This document shows positions 37,864-49,037 of a stretch of DNA of 64,000 bases, one piece after another. The notes under the pieces are model-generated. The model did not search any database and was not told where the DNA came from. It worked only from the letters and a program-made list of their open reading frames with translations. Source of the stretch: Oncomelania hupensis (lineage: Eukaryota > Mollusca > Gastropoda > Littorinimorpha > Pomatiopsidae); assembly GCA_036898135.1 (NCBI GenBank), contig CM072511.1, forward strand, positions 38,765,830-38,829,829, read 5' to 3'. Position 1 is the first letter of the stretch; each line of letters starts with the position of its first letter. A program made the position numbers and the translations under genes.

Positions 37864-38114
37864 ATGGTGACCCCTACATCAAGGTTGAGGACGTGATGAG
37901 TGGAGGGCAGGCGCGCCCCTCTCCCACCTGCGCGCTGCAGAATGACCATGACCTTGACCCCTTCGAACCCGCCCTTCCACCCACATTATGCCCAACGTGC
38001 ACTCACCCCCCACCCACCAAACAACCGGAGATCCTGACGACCGCCAAGGATAGTCATTATCATCAGCGGCAGCAGTACATCCAGCAGACGAACAGCAGCA
38101 GCAACTACAGCGCT
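37864..38114 (+). CDS. Coding-like segment A of an unidentified gene
   Basis: An open frame without stop encodes YIKVEDVMSGGQARP, then a Pro/His/Gln/Ser-rich stretch ending NSSSNYSA, and is followed directly by a good donor (GCT/GTAAGC). No in-frame ATG precedes 37893, so it would be an internal exon with an acceptor somewhere after 37805. Eleven bases after the donor a SINE begins. I do not recognise the protein; chance openness cannot be excluded. Confidence 0.35.
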
Positions 38115-38125
38115 GTAAGCCGTCG

Positions 38126-38560
38126 AGGCACGGTGGTCTAATGGTAGTGCTTTGGCTTGCGGATCTGAAGGTTCCGGGTTCGGGTCCTGTTCTGGCCACT
38201 GTGTTGTGTCCCTGGGAAAGACACTTTACTCCCGTTTCCTACTCCTTTGGATGAGAGTATAAACCGAGGTCTAGTCTGTGTGTCGCATACATTCCATCAT
38301 AACGGACTTTAAATATCCTGACGCTCATGCCCTAGACGGGTGAGTGCCGGTAACAAGAACACACCCAGCATGCACTTGGTCCTTCTCCCCCATCCCTGGC
38401 TGGCCAGGATAGTGCTCAGTTGTCCGGGCGACAGACCATGCGCCCAAAGGCTGCGGGTGGGCGTCTCAGGCGGCTTGAGTTAGATCCTGTATCGGCCAGC
38501 GCCTAGAGTCTGATCAAGTACGGCGAGATAAAAGTCATCAATAATAAATTTTTTTTAAAA
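38126..38560 (+). repeat. tRNA-derived SINE, copy 1
   Basis: The head GGCACGGTGGTCTAATGG carries an A box and GGTTCGGGTCC a B box. It is followed by a conserved body with TATAAACCGAGGTCTAGTCT and CATGCGCCCAAAGGCTGCGG, and an A-rich tail. It matches 47034-47490 along its length. Confidence 0.85.
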
Positions 38561-38610
38561 TGAAATGAATAAAAGTACGGTCTATGGAATTTCTGGCGGC
38601 TCCTCTGTAG

Positions 38611-38955
38611 GGAACAATTACGTGGAAGTGGAGCTGACGTCACAAGCAGTCACGTCAACGGAAGATTACGCCAAATTGCAGGAGAGATATTCTACAAATC
38701 GTATAACCCTGAGATTGGGGTCCACACGGCCGCAGTGCAGGGCGGCATACTGGGCTGGCTGGTCATCTATTTACTGTATAAAAGTAAGGTGCGAAACACT
38801 TACCACAAGAACCCCACCGGTCAGTCGCAGAAGAAACTGTCGTCTGCTTTCGGCGAAGTTCACGACAGCAACAACAGTCAACAACAGTAACAACGATCCC
38901 GGTTCGAGAAACGGAGAAAGCGGCGGTTACGTACGACCATCAGTGGTCTTTACGG
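38611..38955 (+). pseudogene. Coding-like segment B with a transmembrane helix, frame broken
   Basis: After a possible acceptor (CCTCTGTAG) the sequence reads NNYVEVELTSQAVTSTEDY in one frame. A second frame then gives EIFYKSYNPEIGVHTAAV, a hydrophobic helix (GGILGWLVIYLLYK) and a basic segment (KSKVRNTYHKNPTG). After about 38890 the first frame again looks coding (NNDPGSRNGESGGYVRPSVV). The pattern suggests two compensating single-base indels, from pseudogenisation or assembly error. A donor-like AAAA/GTAAGG at 38783 would instead end an exon after the helix. No family was recognised. Confidence 0.35.
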
Positions 38956-38979
38956 AACAGGGGAAGCAAACCAGTACGA

Positions 38980-39480
38980 ATCCTATCATATCCTATCCCG
39001 TAACTCTGAGGTCGTAGGGGCACCACAGATGATCGTTTAACCAGCGTACTCCATCTTTCCCTGTCCTCAGCAACCCTGATTGTTTCGCTCAGTGTCAAAC
39101 CAGTCCATTCTCGAATGTTGTCCTCCCACCTCTTTTTAGGTCTCTTCTTCTTCTACCTCCTTGCACTGTGCCTTGCAGGATGGTCTTTGCAAGAACTGAT
39201 GATGTGGTGACGTGGCCATACCATCGGAGTTTCCGTTTTTTCACCACTGTGAGGAGGTCATCGTGTTGTCCAATGGCTTGTGTGATGGTCTGTCGGACTT
39301 CGTCGTTGGTGATGTGCTGGGTATAGGATATGCCCAGAAGTCTTCTGTAGCACCTCATCTCCATGCTTTGTATTCTTCGTTGGAGATCTGCTGTGAGGGT
39401 CCATGTTTCGCAAGCATATAAGAAGATGGAGATGACAAGGGAGCGCAGCAGTCCGAAGTACGAAGCTCTACAACAATGCT
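38980..39480 (-). pseudogene. LINE 3' end, antisense fragment
   Basis: The minus strand encodes the C-terminal part of a LINE polyprotein (MEMRCYRRLLGISYTQHITN, then KRKLRWYGHV, AKTILQGTVQGG) and ends in CCTATCC repeats, the reverse of the GGATA tail. Frames shift near the end. This is the LINE family also seen at 24098, 42985, 46630, 48826 and 50905. Confidence 0.8.
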
Positions 39481-40581
39481 CGCAAGTTGAGGAGTTATGT
39501 CCCTTGTGTCAGTGTCCCACGACTCAGTGTTGGCCATAGACCAGGAATATTTATCCCGCGCAGTGACGCCATTGGTGTGATGACGCATCAAGAGTTATGC
39601 GACTTGATTGTGGCATGTGTGAAAATCGCTGCTTCACAGAGCGAAGATCTGATGGAGAGGGGGGGGGGGGGGGGGGCCCCCCCCCAATCGCAGGAGCAGT
39701 TACGGTGACCACTGTGCAGCTTTGAACTGCACAAACGCACGATTAAAGGCTGCATGCAAGGGGAAGAGTTTTTTTCGTTTCCCAAAGGAAGAAGAACGGT
39801 AAGTTCTTGAAGAAATTGTAGATCTATTCTGACAGACAAGAATCATGATATGAATGAATTATGATGACCAAGACCGGTCAATGAATGGTTGTCAAAGATA
39901 CAAGACGGATTGGAACTAAGGTGATGTTTCGTGTAAGAAACGGTTTGGATTAGCCCAAGGAATTAATAAAGGTTGTGTGTAGGGTTAGTACTTAGTGATA
40001 ATTAACTTGAACTTAGTTCAGTATCAATAAAAAGTACGCCTACTCACTACTGTCATTGTCAGTGTCAATTAAGCCACAGTAGAACTAAAAAGGGGTGCCC
40101 TCTGGCCGTTTGCTGTCATGTGTCATCCTCTGTCAGACTGTCTAGATCTAGATTTAAAACGATTCTGGTGCACTGCAAAGTCTTGGTATAAACGTGATTA
40201 ATGTTATGTTTGTTAAGTAACCCAACTTGATTTGCCGCACTAGTTAGCTCACTATTATCATGCTCTCTGCAATTGTTAACTCCAAGGCTACATTTTAAAA
40301 AAAAAAAAAAAAAGATTGTAAGACAGTATGAGAACAGTAAAATTTCAGCGGCTTGTTATTTGCTGTCCACCAAACTGTGTCTGTAATTCCTCAACTTCGT
40401 ATCCTGTTATAATTAAATTAGGTTGTGGCAGAATATTCTAATATACAATACAGATGACAACCCTTTATTTTGTCACAAGACTCACTGAATGTATTGTCAA
40501 TTTGAATGAAATATATAGGGTTGATTGCAGGATGGTTTCATTTGTGATCACAGAAAGTTGCCTTGTTCACCTTTTTTTAAA

Positions 40582-40584
<3 letters not shown>

Positions 40585-40670
<86 letters not shown>
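40585..40670. repeat. (GA)n microsatellite
   Basis: About 43 uninterrupted GA units. Reading frames across it are artefacts. Confidence 0.95.
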
Positions 40671-40672
<2 letters not shown>

Positions 40673-41211
40673 AATTATTACGTACCCTAATTATTATGTT
40701 GAAATCAATCGAAGCATATTTTTGTAAATAAATGAATTTCCGTTTGCACAACTAGATTTACGTTTCGAATTAGTCAATATCTTTATTTCATAAATATTAT
40801 TATTATTTTTATTTTAACTCAATTTATCTTACACATACTGTTTATTTCAAGCAACAAATCAATGCAAAAGCCACCTATATCACGGGTTACAGTTTAGGAA
40901 GCGCTGATAACACCCTTACGCTCAAGAGGCAGCAAGTCATGAAAAAATAAACAGATGTGCATTAAAAAAAAAATTTCTCAAATTTGAAAAGCCTTATTTT
41001 AAACATTTTGAACAGCAAAAAGTGAAAATCGCCGTCTAAAACATTTTTTTAAAAATATAATTAAAAACCCCCATATATAGACAAGAGACTAAGAACCGAA
41101 AGCAAGCCCATGTCACGTTGAAGGGACGTAACTCCTCCACCGTACATCACTTCTCATAGAGGCGATATCGCTAAGTGATTTCTCTCTTCTTCCTTTCTCT
41201 CTGTCCCACCG

Positions 41212-41460
41212 CTGTAGCTCAATTGGTAGAGCGTTCGCCTGGCACACCGATGACCCAGGTTCGAATCCCGTGGTGGGCGATATAAAATGTGGCCATTTTC
41301 ACTGTCCATTTTAGCAGTATGATTGCTTTGGTGGTTCAGTGTGGATTAAGGTCCCTACCCCTCTTTCCCTGGGATGGTTATCCCCGTCTGCCATATCGCC
41401 AATGGTGGGTGTAGACGTTAAACCTCACAGCTGCTGCACTTTCTCTCTGGTGTTGGCAAA
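41212..41460 (+). repeat. tRNA-derived SINE with TAGCTCAATTGGTAGAGC head
   Basis: A and B boxes (TAGCTCAATTGGTAGAGC, GGTTCGAATCC) are present and the outer stem CCCACCG/TGGTGGG can pair, but no normal anticodon arm forms. A body ends near GTAGACGTTAAACCTC. Confidence 0.6.
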
Positions 41461-41474
41461 CACATCATATAGAG

Positions 41475-42402
41475 TTGCACGGAGAAACGTGTACCCATTA
41501 CCAACCGTCAACATCTCATCCTCATCCTCAACATTCTAATCAGCAACAACAGCCTATGCCCAGCATTGTCGTGGAATCGTATTCCTCTCTCCCCCACGCC
41601 CAAGTTCAAGGTCAAGGTGACGTTCACGGTCAAAGTCAATGTTGGATAGCGGAGCAACAGCTCTGCGCCGACGAAGACGAACAGGACCGACCGCCTCATA
41701 AAGCTCGCAGAAAGAGTAGCGCCGGTGCGGAGAAAGGACGGAAAGGAAGACGGGAAAGCAGCGGAGCGGGCAAGGAAACCGCTTCCTCCGTGGGAAAGAA
41801 TCCGGACAAGTATGGCAGAAGGAATGCGCGCGACCGACGCCGGAAGTACCGGCGGTCGCGCAGCAAAAGTCATTGTCAGGCATGTCCGGAAGTGCGCGTG
41901 CACGATGTGGATGGAACCGACACGCTGCTGCTGCCCTTCAGTGGGTCCCAAACCGATAGTGCTTAGGCCACGGCTAGGTGGGTGCATACGATGCCGCTGC
42001 TGATGCGGAGTCAGCAAGACGTCACCCGACCTTTGCTACAGCAGCTGCAGCAGCAGCAACAAAACAATGATGCTTTAGGCTCCGGCAAGCAGCAGAGCTG
42101 TCCCATCATCTCTGCAGCGTTAAAATACGCTGCCCTACCCCTGATGGGCCTGCCGCGTGTGGGCTTCAACTATAACAGCATGCCTCAACTGACAGGAAGC
42201 ACTGGGTTTAGAAACTTGACGCTTGGAAGTTGTGCTAGCAGTGGTAGTGGTCTCTTCGATCCTGAGTGAACAATACAGTTTGGCATTAAATGACAAAGAT
42301 CTGCTGAAGCCCTTTTCCATCACACTCACAGCTCCCGCGTCGAGACTCCAGTCTTTTCAATCTCGCCTCTATCGTGATAGTAGTGCAGAGAGTAAAGGTT
42401 AT
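41475..42402 (+). pseudogene. Coding-like segment C, with an in-frame TAG and a frameshift
   Basis: A frame from 41475 encodes a Gln/His-rich then Lys/Arg/Ser-rich stretch (RRKSSAGAEKGRKGRRESS), meets TAG at 41964-41966 and continues open to 42269 with LLQQLQQQQQNNDALGSG and a hydrophobic stretch (AALKYAALPLMGLPRVGFNY). Skipping one base near 42255 moves into another coding-like frame, EQYSLALNDKDLLKPFSITL, which ends at a good donor (TTAT/GTAAGT) at 42402. This may be part of the same locus as A and B. The protein was not recognised. An alternative frame at 41500-41640 is also open, so confidence is low. Confidence 0.35.
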
Positions 42403-42452
42403 GTAAGTCACGATAAGTAAAAGTTATAATGCAAGACATACTAAGGGCAACG

Positions 42453-42985
42453 ATTATCCAGTGCAACACCTGCTTCCTCTGTCCCCTGCCCGCGGCCTCC
42501 GTCCCCCGGTGCCAACTTCATCTTCTCCAGTGTCGTTGCGGACTCCCCCAGGTCGTTCACCCCCAGTTCCTAACCAGGCATCCCCTTGCTTGACCATCAC
42601 CATCCCTGGAACGACTACGGCCACCAGACTTTCTTCGTCGGCGACAAACCTCACCATTCCTATCAGCCCCTTGGCGTTGACTTCTTGGTCCGCCCCCGTG
42701 ACTCCTAACCCTCTGACCCCTAATCCTATAACCCTTATCTCTCCCATCCCTTTCCCCTTTCACCGCTACCATCACCATCCAACACATTGGGGGTGCGGGA
42801 CAGTTTTATCCTCCTACCTCCCCGACGTCACCTCAAGTGTTTCAACACTATCAGCCAGATCAGGGTGGTAGTGGTGGTGGAGGTGGGCAGGAGAGAAAAG
42901 ACAGCCAGGGTTCCACAAAAAGCACGGGCTCTTCCTCTGTGGACAGGATTCTCAATCTTCAGCATCAGTGTTACTGTTTCGCAAG
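42453..42985 (+). pseudogene. Coding-like segment D, Pro/Ser-rich, frame broken
   Basis: One frame from 42461 is Pro/Ser/Thr-rich (PRGLRP-like). Near 42745 a different frame becomes coding-like: TITIQHIGGAGQFYPPTSPT, then QVFQHYQPDQGGSGGGGGQE and DRILNLQHQC. It runs straight into an antisense LINE at about 42975. The composition resembles a disordered region of a regulatory protein. No family was identified. Confidence 0.35.
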
Positions 42986-43340
42986 CGTATAAGAAGATGG
43001 AGATGACAAGGAAGCGCAGCAACCTTACTTTGGAATGCAGACAGAGACTGGTGGTCCTGTCTTTCCAAATGGGCTTCAATCTTGTAAGGGCAGCAGTTGT
43101 TTGTGCTATCATGGAGAGAACTTCCTGTCGGGACCCATTGTCAGTTACAATGGATCCTAAATATTTGAAGCTAAGCACTGTGTTGAGGGATTGGCTTTGG
43201 ACTTTGATGTCCATGTTGATGCCATTGGTGTTGTTGGTTATCATTTTGGTCTTCTCAGCACTAATTTCCATTCCAAAGGCTCTGGGTGTGGTGTCAAGCA
43301 TCTGTACCAAGTTAAAGCTTTTTGTCACAGGGCAGCCTGT
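42975..43340 (-). pseudogene. LINE reverse transcriptase C-terminal fragment, antisense
   Basis: The minus strand reads AFGMEISAEKTKMITNNTNG, VLSFKYLGSIVTDNGSRQEV and VRLLRFLVISIFLYACET, the thumb region of the LINE family at 38980. Its 3' boundary repeats the block TATAAGAAGATGGAGATGAC also present at 39417-39440. Confidence 0.8.
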
Positions 43341-45170
43341 GTTGAAACCGAGTAGTAAGTGCGGGTGGGGAGTTAATGAGTTGGGGTAGTAACTGCGCGG
43401 TGTCGTATGTATGGTTATGTGCGTGGAAAGCGTGATTTTTGAACAGCATAGTTTGGCCAGCCAGTTTTGGGGAATGTGTTCACTGTTAGTCAGAACAGGT
43501 TTTGGCAGAGCTACGGTGTAGACCGGGTTGTTTTGTTGCTCTGGGTGTTTTGGTTGTTCTGGAAAAGTAGGGGGGACAGTTATTAACGAATAATAGTAAC
43601 TGGTTCCAAAAAGAGTATACTAGTTGGAAAAGGTGCTGTGTTTTGTAGTTTAACTCTCAGATTGGAGTGCAGCTATAATATAGCAAAGTTTGTGCAGTGT
43701 GGTAGTTTAGTGTGAGGCATTGTCCACTAATGGAAACTATGCACTGAATTTACCCTACTTGGAGTACTGTGTTAGGCAAGCAGTGAAAGCTAGCTGCAGG
43801 TACTTTTACAATCGAGCCGTTGGGTAAGTGTGATGGTGATTTTCCTTTACTGTGCTTGTTACACTCCGTTCGATGATGGTGTTTTCTATCAGTATCTGAT
43901 TCAGCCCCGATGCTTGAATTCCTGATAGGGTGTAACTCAGATTCGTTTATTCACACAGCCCGTCCAAACAGCATACAAGTCACAAAGTCGACGTATGAAG
44001 TTTTCCACTTTTATTCAGCTCACATCAACAACCGCATACAATTCTCAATTCAACTCAACAACTTTCACAGCAACTTTCCAAATCACTATCAACAACTTTA
44101 CTATCTCTCAACAGCAACTCTGCACACGATTAAATAACCTCTCTCTTTTCCGGAAAGATTTCGTACATGGTAGAAAATGACGTACTGCCACCAATCGAAT
44201 AAAAGATCGTCATCACTGACTTACGTCAATACATATTTTTATATCTTCCAGAACGACCTCTTGCTTCTACATGTATCAGGAAATTTCTATCAAGAGTAAA
44301 CACGCATATCCAGAAGATTCTCAAATAATATCGACTAACGCAAATTATCAACGTTATACAAAGCCTCTCCTAACAACAATGCAAACTCAAATCAAAGGTA
44401 AATAAACACCATTATTGAATACTTTGCAAAACGAAACGATTAGATCTATCGTGCGCGCTTCCGACATACTTTCGTTCACGTTTCAACGTAACAGTGCTAA
44501 TGACCAATGGCCGGCTGTTTGGGGTGTTGAACGATAGCTGTGCGTGAGGCTGGGGGAAGTATGGTTGCACTGAGGAGAGGAAGGGTGCGACTGAAGGAGG
44601 GAGAATGAGGGAGGAGAATGGGGGTGAAGTGTGATGAAGGTAGGATGGAAGTGGTTGCTGCGGTTGAGGTTGCGGTTGCTCAAGATGGATAATGTGTTGA
44701 TGATTTCATGTATTCATTTGCAGCATTGTTCATTTCATGCATTCATAATGTCATTTAGTTTTTGAATCATGTGTTGATTACAAGAGACAGTAAAAGTAGT
44801 CAAGGGAAGTGAAATGGACAGCAGTGGCGCTTCCTCAAGATACAGGAATTAGTTAGTGTAGTAAGGGGGGAGAGTGCGAGGAGGGAGGGGGACAGAATCG
44901 GGTGGACTTGACATTAACAATACGGCAAGCATGTTGCAGGTTCGAAAGTCTTTGTTCGTCGCTCGGAAGTTCGTCGAACTCTTCAGCGCGACGACGACGA
45001 CGACATCCGGTCGTTGGACCCACATCATCATCATCACCCATTCGTCCACGTCCACGTTTGTGACGTCCTCATTGGTCCACCACCCATCTTTCCCGCGTGA
45101 TCGTGACGTCTGTTGCGGGACCTAGCCTCGGCGTTACAAGGTAGCCGACAGGAGGAGTCAGGCTGAGAGG
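43341..45170. other. Unassigned stretch
   Basis: It has moderate GC in places, with CAA/CAC-rich sequence near 44020-44110 and GA/GT-rich sequence near 44560-44680. No gene, RNA or defined repeat was recognised. Confidence 0.4.
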
Positions 45171-45347
45171 CATCGACGGCGGCAGGGCCGCCGCAACTAC
45201 AGCGTCATCATCATCATCATCGTCATCGTCAGCAGCGGAGGGAGTGGCGACACCACAGCGCTTGGATTTAACAGCGACAGTCCAGCGTCAACCACAACGA
45301 GGAGGCAGCTACCTTTCGGAGACATCAACGGGGACACCCTACTATCA
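45171..45347 (+). CDS. Coding-like segment E
   Basis: Before a donor (ATCAG/GTCGGC) two overlapping frames look coding: one reads GDTTALGFNSDSPASTTTRR and LPFGDINGDTLLS, the other is Ser-rich and reads QRQPQRGGSYLSETSTGTPY. A CATCAT repeat lies at the 5' side. It may be a 3' exon of the locus containing segments A-D. No family was recognised. Confidence 0.3.
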
Positions 45348-45584
45348 GGTCGGCTCGTTCTTTATTTGTCCCCCTCTTGACACTTGCCCCCTCTGTGCCC
45401 GGACATTGGCGTTGCACAGTCGTTAGTTAGACGTGGTTGATCAGCAACCCCCGTTCATCTGACATTTCCATTTCATTGTTCATCGACCCATTGATTGTTC
45501 CATCACCATTTTTCTCGTTTCATGTGTAAATGTTGTATGTGTATGAGTGTGTGGTATGAATGAATAAATAGCTTGAAAGTTGTA

Positions 45585-46490
45585 CAGTACTCCTCGCTTA
45601 AGGTGACCCCCCACGGGACCAAATTTTTGTTTGATCTTATCCGAGGGGCACCCTAAACAGTCCTCTGATAAGATCAACTACCAGTAAAAAAAACTTGATC
45701 TTATAGAGGTGCTAAATTTTTTTGTCGTGTGACAGTGTGTGTGTGTGTGTGTGTGTGTGTACATGTGTGCACGTTGGTGCGCGCGTATGCATGTATGCAT
45801 TACTGTATATGTATTTTTTGTGCGTGTGTATGACGCATAAGCACACACTCAAACGAACGGATGCAAGCATGCATACACATACACACACTCTCGCACACAC
45901 ACACAAACACATTGACGAGCACGCACGCAAATGAGAATAAAAAATAAAAAGTATGCACCAAGACAGTTGCTGGGTGTATTTGCAGAAAACCTTACACAAG
46001 TTTAACAAATTGTTCATTTTGTCTACGACACGGCACATGCTTTATCGCTAGTGTATGAAGTCAATTCAGGGTAAGGTCCACTGTGGCAATACGTCCCGCT
46101 AGGAGGGGACACGGCAGATCACAGTTACACCTGTCTACACCGCCCATGGGTCGCACTCTGTCAAAGTGGTTCCCGTGTGTATTGCAGAGTGTCGCATAAC
46201 GCGGATGCTGGCTGGACGTGACAGGTGTTCTGGGATGGAATTCCATCTCAAAACAGGAAGTGACCTCATACATGACGTCATCTGTGACATCAATTTCTCT
46301 TAAGCAGTAGTCTCCTCCATTTGGGAACCAAAACGGGGTTGACGTTATCCGAGGTTTTCCCTTATGCGAGGTGACGCTAAGCGAGGAATTCTAAATGGTA
46401 CAAAGAAGGTGTTTGGTCGGGACCAACAACGTGATTGATCTTATCGGCCTTGTGACCTTAAACGGTAGTGACGTTAAAAGAGGAGTACTG
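45585..46490. mobile_element. pogo/Tigger-like MITE
   Basis: CAGTACTCCTC at the left is inverted at the right (GAGGAGTACTG), and TA flanks both sides (45583-45584, 46491-46492). Weaker inverted similarity continues inward (CGCTTAAGGTGAC against CACTACCGTTTAAGG). GATCTTAT motifs recur near both ends. A GT/CA-rich tract fills 45735-45910. CAG ends with TA duplication fit pogo-like elements. Confidence 0.65.
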
Positions 46491-46629
46491 TATATATAAT
46501 TGTTGTGTTATCATCGCTTCACGTCTGCGGGAAACTGTCATTCTGTCTGGGTTGTCTGCGTGTGTAAGGTGTTTGTTTGTGGTGTCTACCCAGGGGGAGT
46601 CGTGGCAGTGACACTTTTGTTCTTCTCCA

Positions 46630-47451
46630 GCCAATCAATCAATGTCATCCGCAATACGGAGTTTGGAGATTGCTCTATCTCCTATGCAGACTGTGCCTTC
46701 TGCAAGGGCATCTGACATGATACGCTCTAGGAAGATGTTGAAAAGTGTTGGAGAGAGTATGCATCCTTGACGCACGCCGATTGTTGTTCTGAACCAGTTC
46801 CCGATGGCGCTGTTGTGGAGGACTGCACTGGTAGCCTTGTCATACAGGCTTTTGTCGTTTTTATGACTTCAATAATGTTAGGGCTGATGTTTTACACTCT
46901 CATGGTTGCACACAGAGCTGCATGCCAGACTTGGTCAAACGCTTTCTTGAAGTCTACAAACACATGATATATATGTTGTTGATGCTGTAGGTTTTTCTTG
47001 CAGATTATTCTGAGGTTGAAAATATGTTCAGGGAGGCACGGTGGCCTAATGGTAGAGCTTTGGCTTTCGGATCTGAAGGTCCCGGGTTCGAGCCCACGCC
47101 GGGGCATTGTGTTGTGTCCTTGGAAAAGACACTTTCCTCCCGTTTCCTACTCCTTCGGATGAGAGTATAAACCGAGGTCTAGTCTGTGCCGCATACATTC
47201 CATCATAACGGACTTTAAAGATCCTGACGCTCATGTCCTAAACGGGTGAGTGCCGGTGACAAGAACACACCCAGCATGCACCTAGGTCCTTCTCCCCCAT
47301 CCCTGGCTTCCCAGGATTGTGCTCAGTTGTCCGGGCGTCAGACCATGCGCCCAAAGGCTGCGGGTGGGCGTCTCGGGCGGCTTGAGTTAGATCCTGTTTC
47401 GGCCAGCGCCTTGAGCAGCTCTTGAGCTGGAAAAGCGCTATATAAGAACGA

Positions 47452-47487
<36 letters not shown>

Positions 47488-48005
47488 ATAGTACTTCGCC
47501 CTGCCCTGAATCCTGCTTGTTCTTCAGCTATGACTTGTTCAGCTTGGGATTTCAACCTGTTCATTATTATTTTCAGGATGACTTTGCTGTGATGGCTGGT
47601 GAGGCTGGTGGTGCGGTAATTTTCACACTCCTGAAGGTTGCCCTTTTTGTGAAAAGTGATGACAAGCAACTGGGTCCATGGTGCATGCCACTCCCCACAC
47701 TGCCAGATCTTGTTACAGTTAATGGTGAGGGCGTCGATCACCGATTCTCCTCCTGCTTGAAGCAATTGTGCTGGTATGTTGTTCACTCCCGCTGACTCCA
47801 CTTCTTCAGTGATTGCACTGCTCAGAGAATTGGGAGGATTTCTTCTTCTCTGTCCTCAAGACAGGCTAGCATTGATGTGTCTCCGTTTGGTGTGTGGTTG
47901 TAAAGGTCAGAGCAGTATTCTGAACATCTATCCAAGACTTCTTGTTCTTCTGTAAGGCATATGCCAGACTTGCTTTGGATCGTGGAGACTGTAACGGTGG
48001 GTCTA
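46630..48005 (-). pseudogene. LINE reverse transcriptase region, antisense, split by a SINE
   Basis: The minus strand encodes ENYRTTSLTSHHSKVILKII and EEQAGFRAGRST (47500-47640), then after the SINE IYHVFVDFKKAFDQVWHAAL (about 46920-46980), which is catalytic block A. Frame breaks are present. It is the upstream part of the LINE family at 38980 and 42975. Confidence 0.8.
47034..47490 (+). repeat. tRNA-derived SINE, copy 2, near full length
   Basis: The head GGCACGGTGGCCTAATGG has clear A and B boxes (GGTTCGAGCCC). The 3' end carries the LINE-type tail GGAAAAGCGCTATATAAGAA and then an AAAT repeat at 47449-47490. It is inserted in the antisense LINE. Confidence 0.9.
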
Positions 48006-48825
48006 TTCTTGTTGGGCTCTGCACAATGGAATGCTATTACCCACTCGTCTATTGTCTATGGGGATCGGCTAGTGTAATCACCCTATGACTAATCTTAGTA
48101 TATTTATAAGTTTAGCTCGGTCTGTGTGCGGATAGGGTTATAGAGATAGGGAGAGAATGGTAAAAGATTCACTGGCACACTAGCTCTCACACGGCTATGA
48201 AACATAGATAGTCCAGCCACTTAACAGTAAATATCACACATTTATTTCCTCTATACTATACATAATTCTCTAAACACTCTATTAACTTAAATGTCCAAAT
48301 TCACTTCGACTAGTTTGCTCCTTAATGGGTCTATGCTGCTACTGTTCTTGATATTTGCTAATGTCTCATCATTGGGCTATTTGTTCTGGTTTGCCTAATG
48401 TTTGTTTTTAGAAGAGTGGACTGCCGCACAGTCCTTCTAGATCAGTGTTAGTGCAATTCTTCTTGCACTTAGCTGATTCGTTGAGGTGTGGTGATGGTGT
48501 CTCCTCCTTGGTTGTTGACTATTGGACTATCGTAGCTCAGTGCTAGATGCTCCACTGCAGGCCGAATGTCAGGGTTGACTCTTAGTGGTCTATCCTTGCC
48601 TCGGACCAACTAGCCTGCTCGTCTTTTTGACAATGTCAGGCTGTGGCTATACTGCGATGAATGATTTACCACCGTCACCTGCTTTAGTCTTTCTGAGAGA
48701 GATTTTTCCACGTGTCCGTCTCGGGTGAGCGTTAGACAAAGAATGAGTACCTAGAAAAAGCCCGCGAAAATCTCGTGAGATTTGAGCGCCGTCTATCGAG
48801 TCGAGTTAAAATAACTTTCCTATCC
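48006..48825. other. Unassigned stretch
   Basis: No gene or repeat was recognised between the LINE pieces. Confidence 0.4.
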
Positions 48826-48966
48826 TATCCTATCCTATCCTATCCTGTCCCGTAACCCGAAGGTCGTAGGGGCACCACAGATGATCGTTTAACCAACATA
48901 CTCCATCTTTCTCTGTCCTCAGCAGCCCTGATGGCTTTGCTCAGTGTCAAACCAGTCCATTCTCGA
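48826..48966 (-). pseudogene. LINE 3' tail, 5'-truncated
   Basis: TATCC repeats (the reverse of the GGATA tail) are followed by about 110 bases matching the 3' end of the LINE at 38980 and 50905. Confidence 0.8.
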
Positions 48967-49037
48967 AAATAACTATAGCTCAATCAATATTTTTACAAAT
49001 ACGATCAAAAGTAAACAAGTTCTATAAGGTGATGTTC

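Noticed and set aside
40454..40751. Arg/Glu or Ser/Leu repeat proteins
   Set aside because: They are translations of the GA microsatellite.
41212..41285. A functional tRNA gene
   Set aside because: The outer stem pairs but no normal anticodon arm forms, and a SINE body follows.
41508..42017. Minus-strand proteins opposite segment C
   Set aside because: They have no domain-like composition, and the GC-rich DNA leaves several frames open by chance.
42700..42760. Telomere-like repeats (CCCTAA-like)
   Set aside because: There are only a few irregular CCTAA/CCCTAAT motifs in a Pro-rich frame and no repeated hexamer array.
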